64,000 nt of DNA from Oceanobacillus polygoni. Its GTDB lineage: Bacteria; Bacillota; Bacilli; Bacillales; Amphibacillaceae. Each line of letters opens with the position of its first letter. The stretch's first letter is position 1. The notes under the pieces are model-generated. The model was not told the origin of the DNA. It searched no databases and saw only the letters and a list, made by a program, of their open reading frames with translations. The DNA lies in assembly GCF_008304605.1 (NCBI RefSeq), contig NZ_PIJY01000004.1, forward strand, positions 162,459 to 226,458. The letters are read 5' to 3'. Below, one piece after another: positions 7,800 to 16,220 of the stretch. The translations under genes were made by a program, and so were the position numbers.

Positions 7800-8873
7800 C
7801 TACCAAAAATCTAACCGCGAAACGTGCTGATCATTTTCCAGGTAGTATCTTCTCCAAACCTCCGGCAAATGAATAGCTCCCTCCAACTGCTGTGCTAAAT
7901 CAAAAGCGTATCCACAATGAGCAATTCCGCTTTTGGCAATTATCGTGATGCCACTAGCCAACGTACTTGTGGGAACAGTAATAGCTGTCGTTTGACACAT
8001 ATTAGCAGCTCGAATAAGGTATTTACCATGGTTTTTGGTTAAATTTATGCCAGCTTCTCCAAAATGCTGTGGGATGGTTTCCCCATATCCATATACGTCA
8101 ACAGGTCCTTCACAGGTAAGAATCATATCCGCTTGTCTCTCTTGCAAACAATAACGAATGACGTCAATAGCTGTCTTTCTCTCATCAATTCCATTCATAT
8201 CAATCTCTTCGATTTGATATTGACTCAATTGAATAGAAGCTAAGTGTTCCATTACTTTATCATGCATATCTATCTGATCGGGACCGATTATAGATCCCTT
8301 TTTAGGAATTACAATTTTTAACCTTTTCTCTGAAGCTGGCGTTAAATTTTGTTCAAGCATGCATTCCATTACTTCTTTTAACATCGAAATGCGCTTTGCA
8401 ATGACACCTATACTCCCTGTAAATTCATACTGGTCAGTGGACAGCTTTTTATTTTTTACAAACAGCCCAGTTCCTGCACCAATTATGGATGGCAGCTGGC
8501 AGCTCATTGCAGGTGCAAGCACAGAACCACCACCGTCTGTACCTATAACAAAATCGTTGATTCCTTTTAAAATATTGATAGGTCCACCACTAGTTGAACC
8601 GGTCATAGCGCGATACGTTAATGGGTTTATTAAATCCGTATCTATCGCCCTCCCCTTATCAGCAGATTTATCAATGGTTAGCCAAGCAAAATTCGCATGT
8701 GTCCGAACCCGCCGGATTATGTTTTCCGGAATTTGACTCGTATTCTTTATTCCGAAATAGAGCATATTCCTATTTTTATCCCTTATTTCATTCACTATCA
8801 TTGGATTAACCGCAATTACAGATCTACCTATTTCTCCTTTTGCTAGCTGGATTTTATCTATCAGGCCCGGCAT
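7800..8873 (-). CDS. Amidase-signature-like protein inside the yhf cluster
   Basis: A 357-residue protein with the core of the amidase-signature family: GSTSGGPINIL (about residue 92, containing the cis-Ser position) and DFVIGTDGGGSVLAPA (about 107-122, containing the nucleophile Ser). The lysine of the Ser-Ser-Lys triad may be in LTIDKSADKGRA upstream. It is shorter than usual amidases (450-500 residues), and the classic GSDTGGS box reads GTDGGGS, so activity is not certain. ATG at 8873 follows GGAGGG by 7 nt; an earlier in-frame start at 8936 lacks such a site. I know of no counterpart in the E. coli yhf cluster. It lies between yhfX and the PRD gene. Confidence 0.68.
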   Translation of the reverse strand: MPGLIDKIQLAKGEIGRSVIAVNPMIVNEIRDKNRNMLYFGIKNTSQIPENIIRRVRTHANFAWLTIDKSADKGRAIDTDLINPLTYRAMTGSTSGGPINILKGINDFVIGTDGGGSVLAPAMSCQLPSIIGAGTGLFVKNKKLSTDQYEFTGSIGVIAKRISMLKEVMECMLEQNLTPASEKRLKIVIPKKGSIIGPDQIDMHDKVMEHLASIQLSQYQIEEIDMNGIDERKTAIDVIRYCLQERQADMILTCEGPVDVYGYGETIPQHFGEAGINLTKNHGKYLIRAANMCQTTAITVPTSTLASGITIIAKSGIAHCGYAFDLAQQLEGAIHLPEVWRRYYLENDQHVSRLDFW

Positions 8874-8959
8874 GATAGCTCCCTCCATATTTTCTTCATA
8901 ACAAGTTATTATTGTAATACTTACCATTCCTTTCATTTATAGATTTCAAAAGCCATCAT

Positions 8960-10129
8960 TTATTCGTCTATATTATTAGTTGGAATAACATGTCCTACTG
9001 AATCATAAATTCCTAAAAGCTTCGGATTAGCATTTATATTTTCAACGATCGCTATCTGGGCATTTGTCACAAAAACCTGGGTACGAAACGCATAAATAAC
9101 GGTATCACCAACATGTGCATCCTCTGTTTCCAATGTTCCATAATAATCAATATTTGCCGGATCATTTTCAATCACTGAAACTCTTTGCAAATTCCTTTTA
9201 TCCGTTGCAACTAAAGCACCTTCCATACGTGATCGTGGATAGAAGCCACCTCCAAACACATATGCCTGGTGATTATATAGATGAGATACCTCGGTTACAT
9301 AAACCATCGATGGCTTTTCAGGCAGGTCACCCGAGGCATGTAAAGGAGTTGTGCCAGTCATAGCATGACCCGGCTCCCCTTGTGTAGCGCCATTTTCTTT
9401 TAATAGTTTCATCGTAGCTGTAGAGGTTGCACTTGGCATATTCATCTCTAAGTCATGGATACCTTTTTCAGCTAACAATTTCTTAGCTTGTTGCATCGTT
9501 AAAACGTTTTGCGTTACCTGTGGTAAATTATCCTTAATTAACACACACGGAAAACTCGTTAATCCTGCGATTTCGATACCTGATAATCGCATTAAACTTT
9601 CCACATCATGATTCAGTTGGGATAATGTAAATCCTCCATTTTGACCGTTATACAAAAAATCTTCTGTATCGGCAATTCGTAAAAATATTTTCTGCTTTTT
9701 ATCCATTTGTACCGCAACTTCACTAATCTGACGTGCATTTTCATAACTAAAAACGGTTACAAATTCTGGTTCTAATTGCAAGATTGTACGAATCATCCCC
9801 TTTGGAATTTGCACTAAATGTCCAACATGACCAATTTTAATCCCATATTGATTTAATGTAATTGCTTCCCAAGGATCTACTGCTACCGCTTTCTTAATAC
9901 CAGCATCAACAATAGCCCTAGCAACTAATTCATTTCTGCCAAACTGTTTTGTCATAAACAATAATTCAATATCCTGTTTTTTGGCTTCTTTGGACAACAT
10001 TTGAACATTATGCTTCACCATATCTAAATCAAGTACATATGTGTTTGGTGAAATTAGTCCTTGCTGGTGGAACTGAATCGCTGTTTCAATTAATTTTCTA
10101 TTCTGTTTCAATGTTGCATCTAAAAACAT
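8960..10129 (-). CDS. yhfX: YhfX-like PLP-dependent racemase-fold enzyme
   Basis: A 389-residue protein of the alanine-racemase fold-type III group. The PLP lysine is probably in ELLFMTKQFGRNEL (about residue 61); ALVATDKRN and the glycine-rich segment YVFGGGFYPRS follow. It matches YhfX of the E. coli yhf cluster, where the reaction is unknown; racemisation, decarboxylation or aldol cleavage of an amino acid are family possibilities. ATG at 10129 has AGGAGG 7 nt upstream. It lies 15 nt after yhfW. Confidence 0.82.
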   Translation of the reverse strand: MFLDATLKQNRKLIETAIQFHQQGLISPNTYVLDLDMVKHNVQMLSKEAKKQDIELLFMTKQFGRNELVARAIVDAGIKKAVAVDPWEAITLNQYGIKIGHVGHLVQIPKGMIRTILQLEPEFVTVFSYENARQISEVAVQMDKKQKIFLRIADTEDFLYNGQNGGFTLSQLNHDVESLMRLSGIEIAGLTSFPCVLIKDNLPQVTQNVLTMQQAKKLLAEKGIHDLEMNMPSATSTATMKLLKENGATQGEPGHAMTGTTPLHASGDLPEKPSMVYVTEVSHLYNHQAYVFGGGFYPRSRMEGALVATDKRNLQRVSVIENDPANIDYYGTLETEDAHVGDTVIYAFRTQVFVTNAQIAIVENINANPKLLGIYDSVGHVIPTNNIDE

Positions 10130-10144
10130 TCGAAAACCTCCTCT

Positions 10145-11353
10145 CTACTTTATTAAAGGAAGAAATGACGTGCCATTTTCGGTCCTATCCAACCCTAAAT
10201 AGGCTGCACCTGTAGCTGCAATATCAGATAATGTTTTTCTTTCTCCAAGATATTCAGGCACTTTTTGTTTCTGATACGCTAATAAATACGTTTTTTCTCG
10301 AGTATGCTGATTATGACCAATCGTTGGATCATTTCCATGGTCAGCACTCAATATTAAAAGATCTTCTTCCGTCATTTTTTCAATAATTTTTGGTAAATAG
10401 CGATCGACTAGCTCAATTCGATTTGCATACCGTTCAGGGTTCTGTGCATGCCCTGCTAAATCCGTTTCCTGAATCGTAGCTGCAATTACACCATGCTGCA
10501 CATGGTCCATTTCGTTTATAATATCCTTCATGACTTGCTCCGTATCAACGCCGGGTAGTTTTGTAGCATCCTCACAATAAATGACATCCTGCATCTTCCC
10601 AACGAGCGATACATCCAGACCTGCTTTTTTTGCCAGAGTAGGTAACTGATATTCAGGTGATATACCATATCCTAAATGCCGTACCTGATACCCTTGTTTA
10701 TAGACATTTGATTTTGGAGAGTTTACACCTACTAGGCCATCCTCTCTTCTTTCTACTGATTTTCGTAAATGCTGTGGTGTTACATTTTCTCCACCGAGTG
10801 CAATAACACGATTCACTTTCACCTGTTTACGTACACATTGACCAATTCTTAATACCTCTTCAAAGGCTATATAATCAAGCGGGGCTGTTACATTATAAAT
10901 TTGACCAAAATCCGTTTCGATATTGTCCGCAACAATAACTAAATCATTTACTAGTAAATAGGCTAAATTAGCATCTGGAATTTTCACCTCATATCCTTCT
11001 TTTTCCAATGCAAGCTTTACCTCTTCCATATTGTCAATAAAGGGGGCTAAATATGTTTTCTTCGGTTTAGAGCCCATGATTTCATTATGACCTTCGAAGC
11101 TATCCGCTCCATTATGCATCAAATTTAGGCACCCATAGCTGGCAAAATGATTATCACTTGTTTTCAAGGCTGGATGATTCACAATCTTGTTAATCCCTAG
11201 TTTCTCTAGGGTAGGGATTTGAATGGATGGAACCGCATCCATAATATGATAGAATGTATTTGCTCCTATATCCTGTGGGTGGTAGTATTTGGCATCCTCC
11301 ATATACCCAACGCCTAAGCTATCTAAGATGATTATCATAACTCTTTTTTTCAA
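10145..11353 (-). CDS. yhfW: YhfW-like phosphopentomutase-family metalloenzyme
   Basis: A 402-residue member of the alkaline-phosphatase superfamily, phosphopentomutase branch. The N-terminal metal Asp is in IIILDSLGVGYMEDA (D11); later metal ligands are in LLILSADHGNDPTIGH and the TREKTYLLAY tail. A phosphate-accepting Thr/Ser is expected around the GHNEIMGSKP segment. Phosphopentomutases interconvert ribose 1- and 5-phosphate; YhfW may act on a different phospho-sugar or phosphonate-like substrate. The start is TTG at 11353, behind GGAGGAATTAGC. It follows yhfS by 12 nt. Confidence 0.82.
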   Translation of the reverse strand: MKKRVMIIILDSLGVGYMEDAKYYHPQDIGANTFYHIMDAVPSIQIPTLEKLGINKIVNHPALKTSDNHFASYGCLNLMHNGADSFEGHNEIMGSKPKKTYLAPFIDNMEEVKLALEKEGYEVKIPDANLAYLLVNDLVIVADNIETDFGQIYNVTAPLDYIAFEEVLRIGQCVRKQVKVNRVIALGGENVTPQHLRKSVERREDGLVGVNSPKSNVYKQGYQVRHLGYGISPEYQLPTLAKKAGLDVSLVGKMQDVIYCEDATKLPGVDTEQVMKDIINEMDHVQHGVIAATIQETDLAGHAQNPERYANRIELVDRYLPKIIEKMTEEDLLILSADHGNDPTIGHNQHTREKTYLLAYQKQKVPEYLGERKTLSDIAATGAAYLGLDRTENGTSFLPLIK

Positions 11354-11365
11354 GCTAATTCCTCC

Positions 11366-12475
11366 CTATTTACTTCGCTGCTTTGCTTGCTCAATGGATA
11401 AGGTAAGGATTCTAATAACGGTATCAACCCCGCTTCGTAAAGGATTTATACGAATCATTTTTTTCGCTAACGATGGATCAGAAGCTAAAAACGTACCAGA
11501 CACCTTATAGAACATTGGTACAAATTCATATTTCGATTCTGCTCCTACGGGATTCGGTGCAGCCCCAAATTCATTAGCATGGAGGAGTACTTGTTCTGCA
11601 ATTGGTTCATCGAACTCCACCAGTAGTACCTTTGATTGAGCATTCGCGAGAAAGGCGCTTTTCACACCAGACACAGCTCCATGGTTAAGCTGTTTGACTA
11701 ATCGCTCATTTACTCCAGCTTGAATTGCTAACATGACAGGTGCATAAATAAGACCTCTTAATGCTTCTAATGCTTCATATCCTTGAACTTGACTCCCACC
11801 AGAATAGTTAAATGCTTCTATCTTTTCGATCAAATTTGCCTTCCCTGCGATCAGACCTACACCTTCTGGTCCTAATAACTTAAACAGAGAAAAGGTAGAT
11901 AGATCAGCTCCGATTTGTGCTCCAATCTGATCCACTTTCATCGCAGCATAGTTATCATCCGTAATAATAGTCAGAGATGGTTCAACCGATTGAATGACTT
12001 CAATTATTTCGGCAAAATCATAATGATCGTTTATTTGTTGACGCGTATGTTGGATCAGTACTCCTTTTAAATCAGGGTGTGCAGCAATTACTGCTTTAAC
12101 TTCCTCCTGATTATGAAAATCGACTGCAATTGGAATTATCCCCATTGATTCTATGGTTGTTTTACTAGTTGGATAGATAGGAGCGTCATGCACTAAAATC
12201 TTATCATTCGGTTTTAAGAAACTCATAAAACCGTAGCGTAATGCGCCGGTTCCAGCTCCACGAACTAATTTCGCCCGTTCAACACCAAAGAACGCTGCTA
12301 GTACTTCCTCTACCTTCTTTGTATAAATCGGTTTATTCAGTCCCTTTACAACACCCAAATCACCAAGTGAAAGAATCTCATCACCTCTAAAGTGCTTTGT
12401 AATCACATCGATTAATAAAAATTGTCTTTGCTGCGCTTCCTCTAAGGAAATACTCTTTAGTGGACTTGTTTGCAT
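11366..12475 (-). CDS. yhfS: YhfS-like PLP-dependent aminotransferase
   Basis: A 369-residue fold-type I PLP enzyme of the YhfS group. The Schiff-base lysine is likely in DLSTFSLFKLLGPEGVGLIAG (around residue 205), and the PLP aspartate in TIITDDNYAAM (about 165). ATG at 12475 is favoured because AAGGTGA lies 5 nt before it; the GTG at 12484 sits inside that site. The start is only 11 nt past the php stop, consistent with translational coupling. Catalysis and substrate are unknown. Together with the racemase-like YhfX it implies an amino-acid or amino-sugar intermediate. Confidence 0.82.
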   Translation of the reverse strand: MQTSPLKSISLEEAQQRQFLLIDVITKHFRGDEILSLGDLGVVKGLNKPIYTKKVEEVLAAFFGVERAKLVRGAGTGALRYGFMSFLKPNDKILVHDAPIYPTSKTTIESMGIIPIAVDFHNQEEVKAVIAAHPDLKGVLIQHTRQQINDHYDFAEIIEVIQSVEPSLTIITDDNYAAMKVDQIGAQIGADLSTFSLFKLLGPEGVGLIAGKANLIEKIEAFNYSGGSQVQGYEALEALRGLIYAPVMLAIQAGVNERLVKQLNHGAVSGVKSAFLANAQSKVLLVEFDEPIAEQVLLHANEFGAAPNPVGAESKYEFVPMFYKVSGTFLASDPSLAKKMIRINPLRSGVDTVIRILTLSIEQAKQRSK

Positions 12476-12485
12476 TAAAATCACC

Positions 12486-13361
12486 TTAGCCTTTCATAAA
12501 CGTGATGGGATTTTTCACTAGTAATTTATCAATGGAAGCTCCTGTAATTCCAGAACGCTCCAGCATTGGGATAAACGTATCTATTAAATATGCATAGCCC
12601 AGCCCACCTTGATACTCTAAATGTGACTTTCTTGTTATATCCATTGATAAAACGACTTGATCCATGTAGCCTCTTTCTTGTATTTCCTTTAATATATCTG
12701 CTCGCACTTGATCTGGCATATAATTTTCTTTGCCGATTGTATCAAATTCAACATATGCCCCTTCTCGCAACATGTGGAGAATATAGTCTTTATCCCCGGT
12801 TAAATCAACATGTCCGATAATAACTCTGCTTAAATCAATTCCATTTTCTTTGAAAAATGCTACCTGTTCATGCCCGAGTGTTCCTAAAGTCGTATGCGTT
12901 GTAATCGGCTTTCCTGTTTCTTTATGTGCAATAACAACCGCTTCAAATACCTTTTTTTCTGTCTCAGTCCATTTATGATGGCTCGTGCCAATTTCCCCAA
13001 TGATTTCAGCCTTTACAGACGTTCCTTTTATACCTTCATTTATGTCTTTAATCATTCTTTCCGCAAGCTCTTCCCTTGTTTCCCTGAATACTTGAATCGG
13101 ATAAAATTTTTCCTGATAAAATCCAGTTGAACAAATAATATTCATACCACTTTCTTCAGCTACTTTTTGGACATAGGGAATATTTCTCCCCATTCCAAAG
13201 TTAGTTACATCAATAATATTACGAACACCTTTATCATATAACTTTTTATATTCTCGAACTGTTTCCGAAAATACATCCAGCTGACAATCTTCATTATTCT
13301 TAATTTCCGATAAATCAATCGTTGTATGCTCGTGCATATAGGTTATTCCATCTACTAACAA
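12486..13361 (-). CDS. php: Php: phosphotriesterase-homology metallohydrolase
   Basis: A 291-residue TIM-barrel amidohydrolase related to bacterial phosphotriesterase. Metal ligands visible: HEH in YMHEHTTIDLS, a Glu in AEIIGEIGTS, His in THTTLGTLGHEQ and VIIGHVDLTG, and Asp in VVLSMDITRK. Many members are lactonases or unknown hydrolases rather than phosphotriesterases. TTG at 13361 is preferred because AAGGGAG lies 10 nt upstream and the N-terminus then matches the E. coli family length. It is the second gene of the operon, 72 nt after yhfZ. Confidence 0.84.
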   Translation of the reverse strand: MLVDGITYMHEHTTIDLSEIKNNEDCQLDVFSETVREYKKLYDKGVRNIIDVTNFGMGRNIPYVQKVAEESGMNIICSTGFYQEKFYPIQVFRETREELAERMIKDINEGIKGTSVKAEIIGEIGTSHHKWTETEKKVFEAVVIAHKETGKPITTHTTLGTLGHEQVAFFKENGIDLSRVIIGHVDLTGDKDYILHMLREGAYVEFDTIGKENYMPDQVRADILKEIQERGYMDQVVLSMDITRKSHLEYQGGLGYAYLIDTFIPMLERSGITGASIDKLLVKNPITFMKG

Positions 13362-13433
13362 CTGTATCACTCTCCCTTAAGTGGGGCAGGAGATAGAATT
13401 CCTGATTTCTCTGTTCCTGTATGCTGTATATTG

Positions 13434-14360
13434 TTAATACCGTGGAATTTTATCCCCTGACTCAACTTGCCTTTGAATTTCTAAAATGCTTTTTATTTCA
13501 ACAGTCCCCCACTTTTCAGCGATTTCTTGCTCTCTATCACCATCAATTATAATAACTGCTTCTGACGTTTCTTCTGCGATTTTCTTGGCTTCCGGCAGCT
13601 GGAAATCAATTGCTTTAAAAGATTTTGTTATTCGTTTGTCATCTATACTCCAGATAGCAGCATCTAATTGCTTGGAATCTAGCATATCTAAAAGTTGCAT
13701 ATAATTAATATGCACATACTCTACGTCCAGCCCCTTGAATTCGCTGAACGTTAATTCTTTTTGGTCAGGTGAATCCATATCGACTCCTACTCGCATTCCA
13801 TTTCGAATCGAATTTTCCTGTTGATCAGCCAGAAAGATTTTATGTGCTGATACATAGCTATTAATGCCAAATTCCTTCATGATTTTTAAGTTGGGATAAT
13901 TCGATAAACTATTAACTGCTGTCATCTTCGAAACAATTGAAAAATCACTTCGCTTTGTACGGATAGATTCAATCCGGTTTAAACCTCCACGCATGTAGGA
14001 TAAATTAATTCTTTTGCCAGATAATTCAAAGGCTTCAACCATGCCAGTGGCGAGTCCTTCATATTTTCTTGAATATGGCAGTGGCATGGAGCCAATCAAT
14101 GGTGCTATACCAGCAATTTCCTGCAGTAGCTCAATATCTTTATCTACTAAATAGGTTCCTAGATGCCCTCTTGCCTCCAGTCGAATTGCTTTTAATTCTT
14201 CTAATAAACCCAGCGCAATTTGTACGGTTCCTCTACCAATGGATAACTTTACACTATAGTCAGTAACTCTAGGAATCTTATTACCAATCTCTACGTCTAA
14301 TAATTCTTTTGCAATATTTTTGGCTGTTAACCCATTTTTTGAATATAATTTTTCCCACAT
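13434..14360 (-). CDS. yhfZ: YhfZ-like transcriptional regulator
   Basis: A 308-residue protein with an N-terminal winged helix (KIPRVTDYSVKLSIGRGTVQ, GntR-like, residues about 28-60) and a C-terminal domain resembling a periplasmic-binding fold, as in YhfZ. It is the first gene of the yhf operon, so it probably controls its own transcription. A 22-bp palindrome over its promoter recurs at the upstream oxidase promoter and is the best operator candidate. ATG at 14360 has GAGGTAATGAT before it. Ligand unknown. Confidence 0.8.
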   Translation of the reverse strand: MWEKLYSKNGLTAKNIAKELLDVEIGNKIPRVTDYSVKLSIGRGTVQIALGLLEELKAIRLEARGHLGTYLVDKDIELLQEIAGIAPLIGSMPLPYSRKYEGLATGMVEAFELSGKRINLSYMRGGLNRIESIRTKRSDFSIVSKMTAVNSLSNYPNLKIMKEFGINSYVSAHKIFLADQQENSIRNGMRVGVDMDSPDQKELTFSEFKGLDVEYVHINYMQLLDMLDSKQLDAAIWSIDDKRITKSFKAIDFQLPEAKKIAEETSEAVIIIDGDREQEIAEKWGTVEIKSILEIQRQVESGDKIPRY

Positions 14361-14376
14361 ATCATTACCTCAAATC

Positions 14377-14398
14377 AATATACTGTTTTTTGTATATT
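14377..14398 (-). promoter_or_regulatory. Palindromic operator over the yhfZ promoter
   Basis: AATATAC-N8-GTATATT, a perfect 7-bp inverted repeat. On the minus strand it overlaps the end of a TATAAT -10 box and the expected transcription start. The same arms with the same 8-nt spacing occur at 15873-15894. A GntR-type dimer (YhfZ) is the natural candidate ligand; this is inferred. Confidence 0.65.
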
Positions 14399-14403
14399 AT
14401 AAG

Positions 14404-14417
14404 TATAAGCGTTTACA
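14404..14417 (-). promoter_or_regulatory. cre-like site in the yhfZ promoter
   Basis: The minus strand reads TGTAAACGCTTATA, matching the CcpA cre consensus TGWAARCGYTWNCW at 13 of 14 positions (a T replaces the C). It lies just upstream of the TATAAT -10 box, so binding should repress initiation. Confidence 0.55.
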
Positions 14418-14459
14418 ACAGGTAAATCAATGGGTTTATTGAATCAAAAACTTCCTATA

Positions 14460-15821
14460 TTAAAATAACTTCCCCGGATTTAATCGGGTATCTGGATCAA
14501 TCGCATTTTTAATTTTACGCATCAAATCCAATTCCACAGGATTACACATTTTTTCTAAATAAGGTTTCTTTATAATACCTATTCCATGTTCAGCTGAGGG
14601 TAATCCACCCAATTCATTAACTTTTTTATAAAGATCATCTAATAAAGCTTGTCTTCTTACCTGCCAAGTTGCTTCATCTAAACCTTCCTTCATTAAAACA
14701 GTATGGATATTTCCATCCCCCGCATGCCCAAAATTGATTACTTTCAAGCCATGCTTTGTTTGTAATTCTTTTGTGTAATCAATCATCTCACTAAATTTAT
14801 TAATCGGCACAACTTCATCTAGCATTTCATATTCTGTAAACTGCATAAGCGCAACCAATATATTATCCCGAAGTAACCAAGCCTTTTCCTCTTCTTCTTG
14901 GGTAAATAAAGGAATAATTTCTACTGCTTGACCTTTTAAAATACTTTCCACAGTATCAATCTTACGTGTTACTGTCTCCTCTTCATTACTATCGATTGTC
15001 ATTAAGACATATGCTTCGCCCTTTTGACTTTGTAATAAAACCTTTGTATATTTTTCACTATATTCTATCGTGCCTCTTTCAAATAATTCTAATGCTGTTG
15101 GCTCGATGCCATTTTGAAGAATAGCTAATACACCATTGGTCGCATCTTTTAATGTATGAAAAGCCAATAGAACCGATTGTTTATATTTTGGCAGCGGCAA
15201 CACTTTTAATTTAATTTTCGTTGTTATCCCTAATGTCCCCTCTGAACCTATAAATAGGTTCTTCAAATCGTATCCAGAACTGCTTTTTATGTTTAAACTT
15301 CCCAGTGTAACCTTTTCTCCTTCTGGCAAGACGACTTCCAACTCACGAACGTAGTCTCTCGTTGTACCATATTTAACTGCACGCATACCGCCTGCGTTTG
15401 TAGCAATATTACCTCCAATAGTAGAGTTTTTTGAACCCGGATCTGGTGGGTAAAAATATCCTTTACTTTCAACAAATACCTGAATTTCATTTAACTTAAC
15501 CCCTGGTTCTACAGTTAATGTCATCGTCTCTTCATCTAATGCTAGAATGCGATTCATTTGATGAACATCAATAATTAATTCTCCCCCGCTTATTGGAACT
15601 TGAGAGCCTGCTACACCCGTACCAGCTCCACGAGCAATTATTGGGATGTTTTCTTTATTAGCAAACTTGACTAAGTCGATTACTTCTTGTGTTGTATTGG
15701 GGAGCGCAACCGCATGTACAGTAGCAACTTCTTTATAAGAGAAATCCGTTTTGTATACTTCAGGTACGTCTTTTTCTAGAAAAAGACGTTCTTTATCAGT
15801 TATGATATCTCGCAATTGCAT
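14460..15821 (-). CDS. GlcD-type FAD-linked 2-hydroxyacid oxidase/dehydrogenase
   Basis: A 453-residue flavoprotein of the glycolate oxidase GlcD/D-lactate dehydrogenase group. The FAD-binding PP-loop IIARGAGTGVAGSQVPISGG is near residues 60-80; GGNIATNAGGMRAVKYGTTRDY and GSEGTLGITTKIKLKVLPL follow. The C-terminal domain has NFGHAGDGNIHTVL and SAEHGIGIIKK, and ends DPDTRLNPGKLF. It oxidises a 2-hydroxy acid to a 2-oxo acid and passes electrons to a quinone or flavoprotein. ATG at 15821 has GAGGAGG 6 nt upstream. It is transcribed just before yhfZ and shares its operator, so it probably belongs to the yhf pathway. Substrate unknown. Confidence 0.85.
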   Translation of the reverse strand: MQLRDIITDKERLFLEKDVPEVYKTDFSYKEVATVHAVALPNTTQEVIDLVKFANKENIPIIARGAGTGVAGSQVPISGGELIIDVHQMNRILALDEETMTLTVEPGVKLNEIQVFVESKGYFYPPDPGSKNSTIGGNIATNAGGMRAVKYGTTRDYVRELEVVLPEGEKVTLGSLNIKSSSGYDLKNLFIGSEGTLGITTKIKLKVLPLPKYKQSVLLAFHTLKDATNGVLAILQNGIEPTALELFERGTIEYSEKYTKVLLQSQKGEAYVLMTIDSNEEETVTRKIDTVESILKGQAVEIIPLFTQEEEEKAWLLRDNILVALMQFTEYEMLDEVVPINKFSEMIDYTKELQTKHGLKVINFGHAGDGNIHTVLMKEGLDEATWQVRRQALLDDLYKKVNELGGLPSAEHGIGIIKKPYLEKMCNPVELDLMRKIKNAIDPDTRLNPGKLF

Positions 15822-15872
15822 TTAAATCCTCCTCTTCAATCTATAGACTTCTAGATTAATTTCTCAGATTAC

Positions 15873-15894
15873 AATATACTAAATTTCGTATATT
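15873..15894 (-). promoter_or_regulatory. Second copy of the yhf-type palindromic operator
   Basis: AATATAC-N8-GTATATT, identical in arms and spacing to the site before yhfZ. On the minus strand it follows directly on a TATAAA -10-like box. It places the oxidase gene in the same predicted regulon. Confidence 0.65.
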
Positions 15895-15901
15895 TATAGT
15901 G

Positions 15902-15915
15902 TAAACGTTTTAATT
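15902..15915 (-). promoter_or_regulatory. cre-like site in the oxidase promoter
   Basis: TGTAAACGTTTTAA (plus strand; cre sites are near-palindromic) differs from the CcpA consensus at one conserved position. It lies immediately upstream of the -10-like box, in the same arrangement as the yhfZ promoter. Confidence 0.5.
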
Positions 15916-16064
15916 TTGTTTTGCAAGTGCAAAGGGCTTTAATTACATCCATTAAGAAATGGACAGAGTTATGGTAAATTCCTCAACATATTTTAGTTGA
16001 ACAATCGGAAAAGGAAATAGCTTAAAACAAACACAGCTGGAACAAAAAACTATTCAGTTAAACT

Positions 16065-16117
16065 AATAAGCGTGGTCCTTTCACCATAAATTGATGAAAG
16101 GACCACGCTTATTTTTG
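16065..16117. repeat. Long-stem hairpin repeat, copy 1
   Basis: A perfect 19-bp stem (AATAAGCGTGGTCCTTTCA with its complement) and an 11-nt loop, with a plus-strand T-run (ATTTTTG). No plus-strand gene precedes it, so it is an odd place for a terminator. A related element with the same outer stem (TAAGCGTGGT/ACCACGCTTA) lies at 30244-30294, so this looks like a dispersed small repeat. Confidence 0.75.
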
Positions 16118-16143
16118 TATTCTCTATTTTAATTATGCTTAAC

Positions 16144-16185
16144 AAAAAAAGGCTCCCTTTTCCACTAGATTTAGAATTAGGAAGC
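16144..16185 (-). terminator. Terminator of the HAD phosphatase gene
   Basis: On the minus strand GCTTCCT pairs with AGGGAGC (one G-U pair) across a 20-nt loop and is followed by C and seven T residues. It lies about 35 nt past the HAD stop. Confidence 0.6.
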
Positions 16186-16220
16186 GTTTATAGGATTTAG
16201 CATTTCAAAAAAGATTCATG

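Noticed and set aside
13371..13433. Weak CAGGA/TCCTG hairpin between yhfZ and php
   Set aside because: Five base pairs with a long loop and no T-run; not a convincing attenuator.
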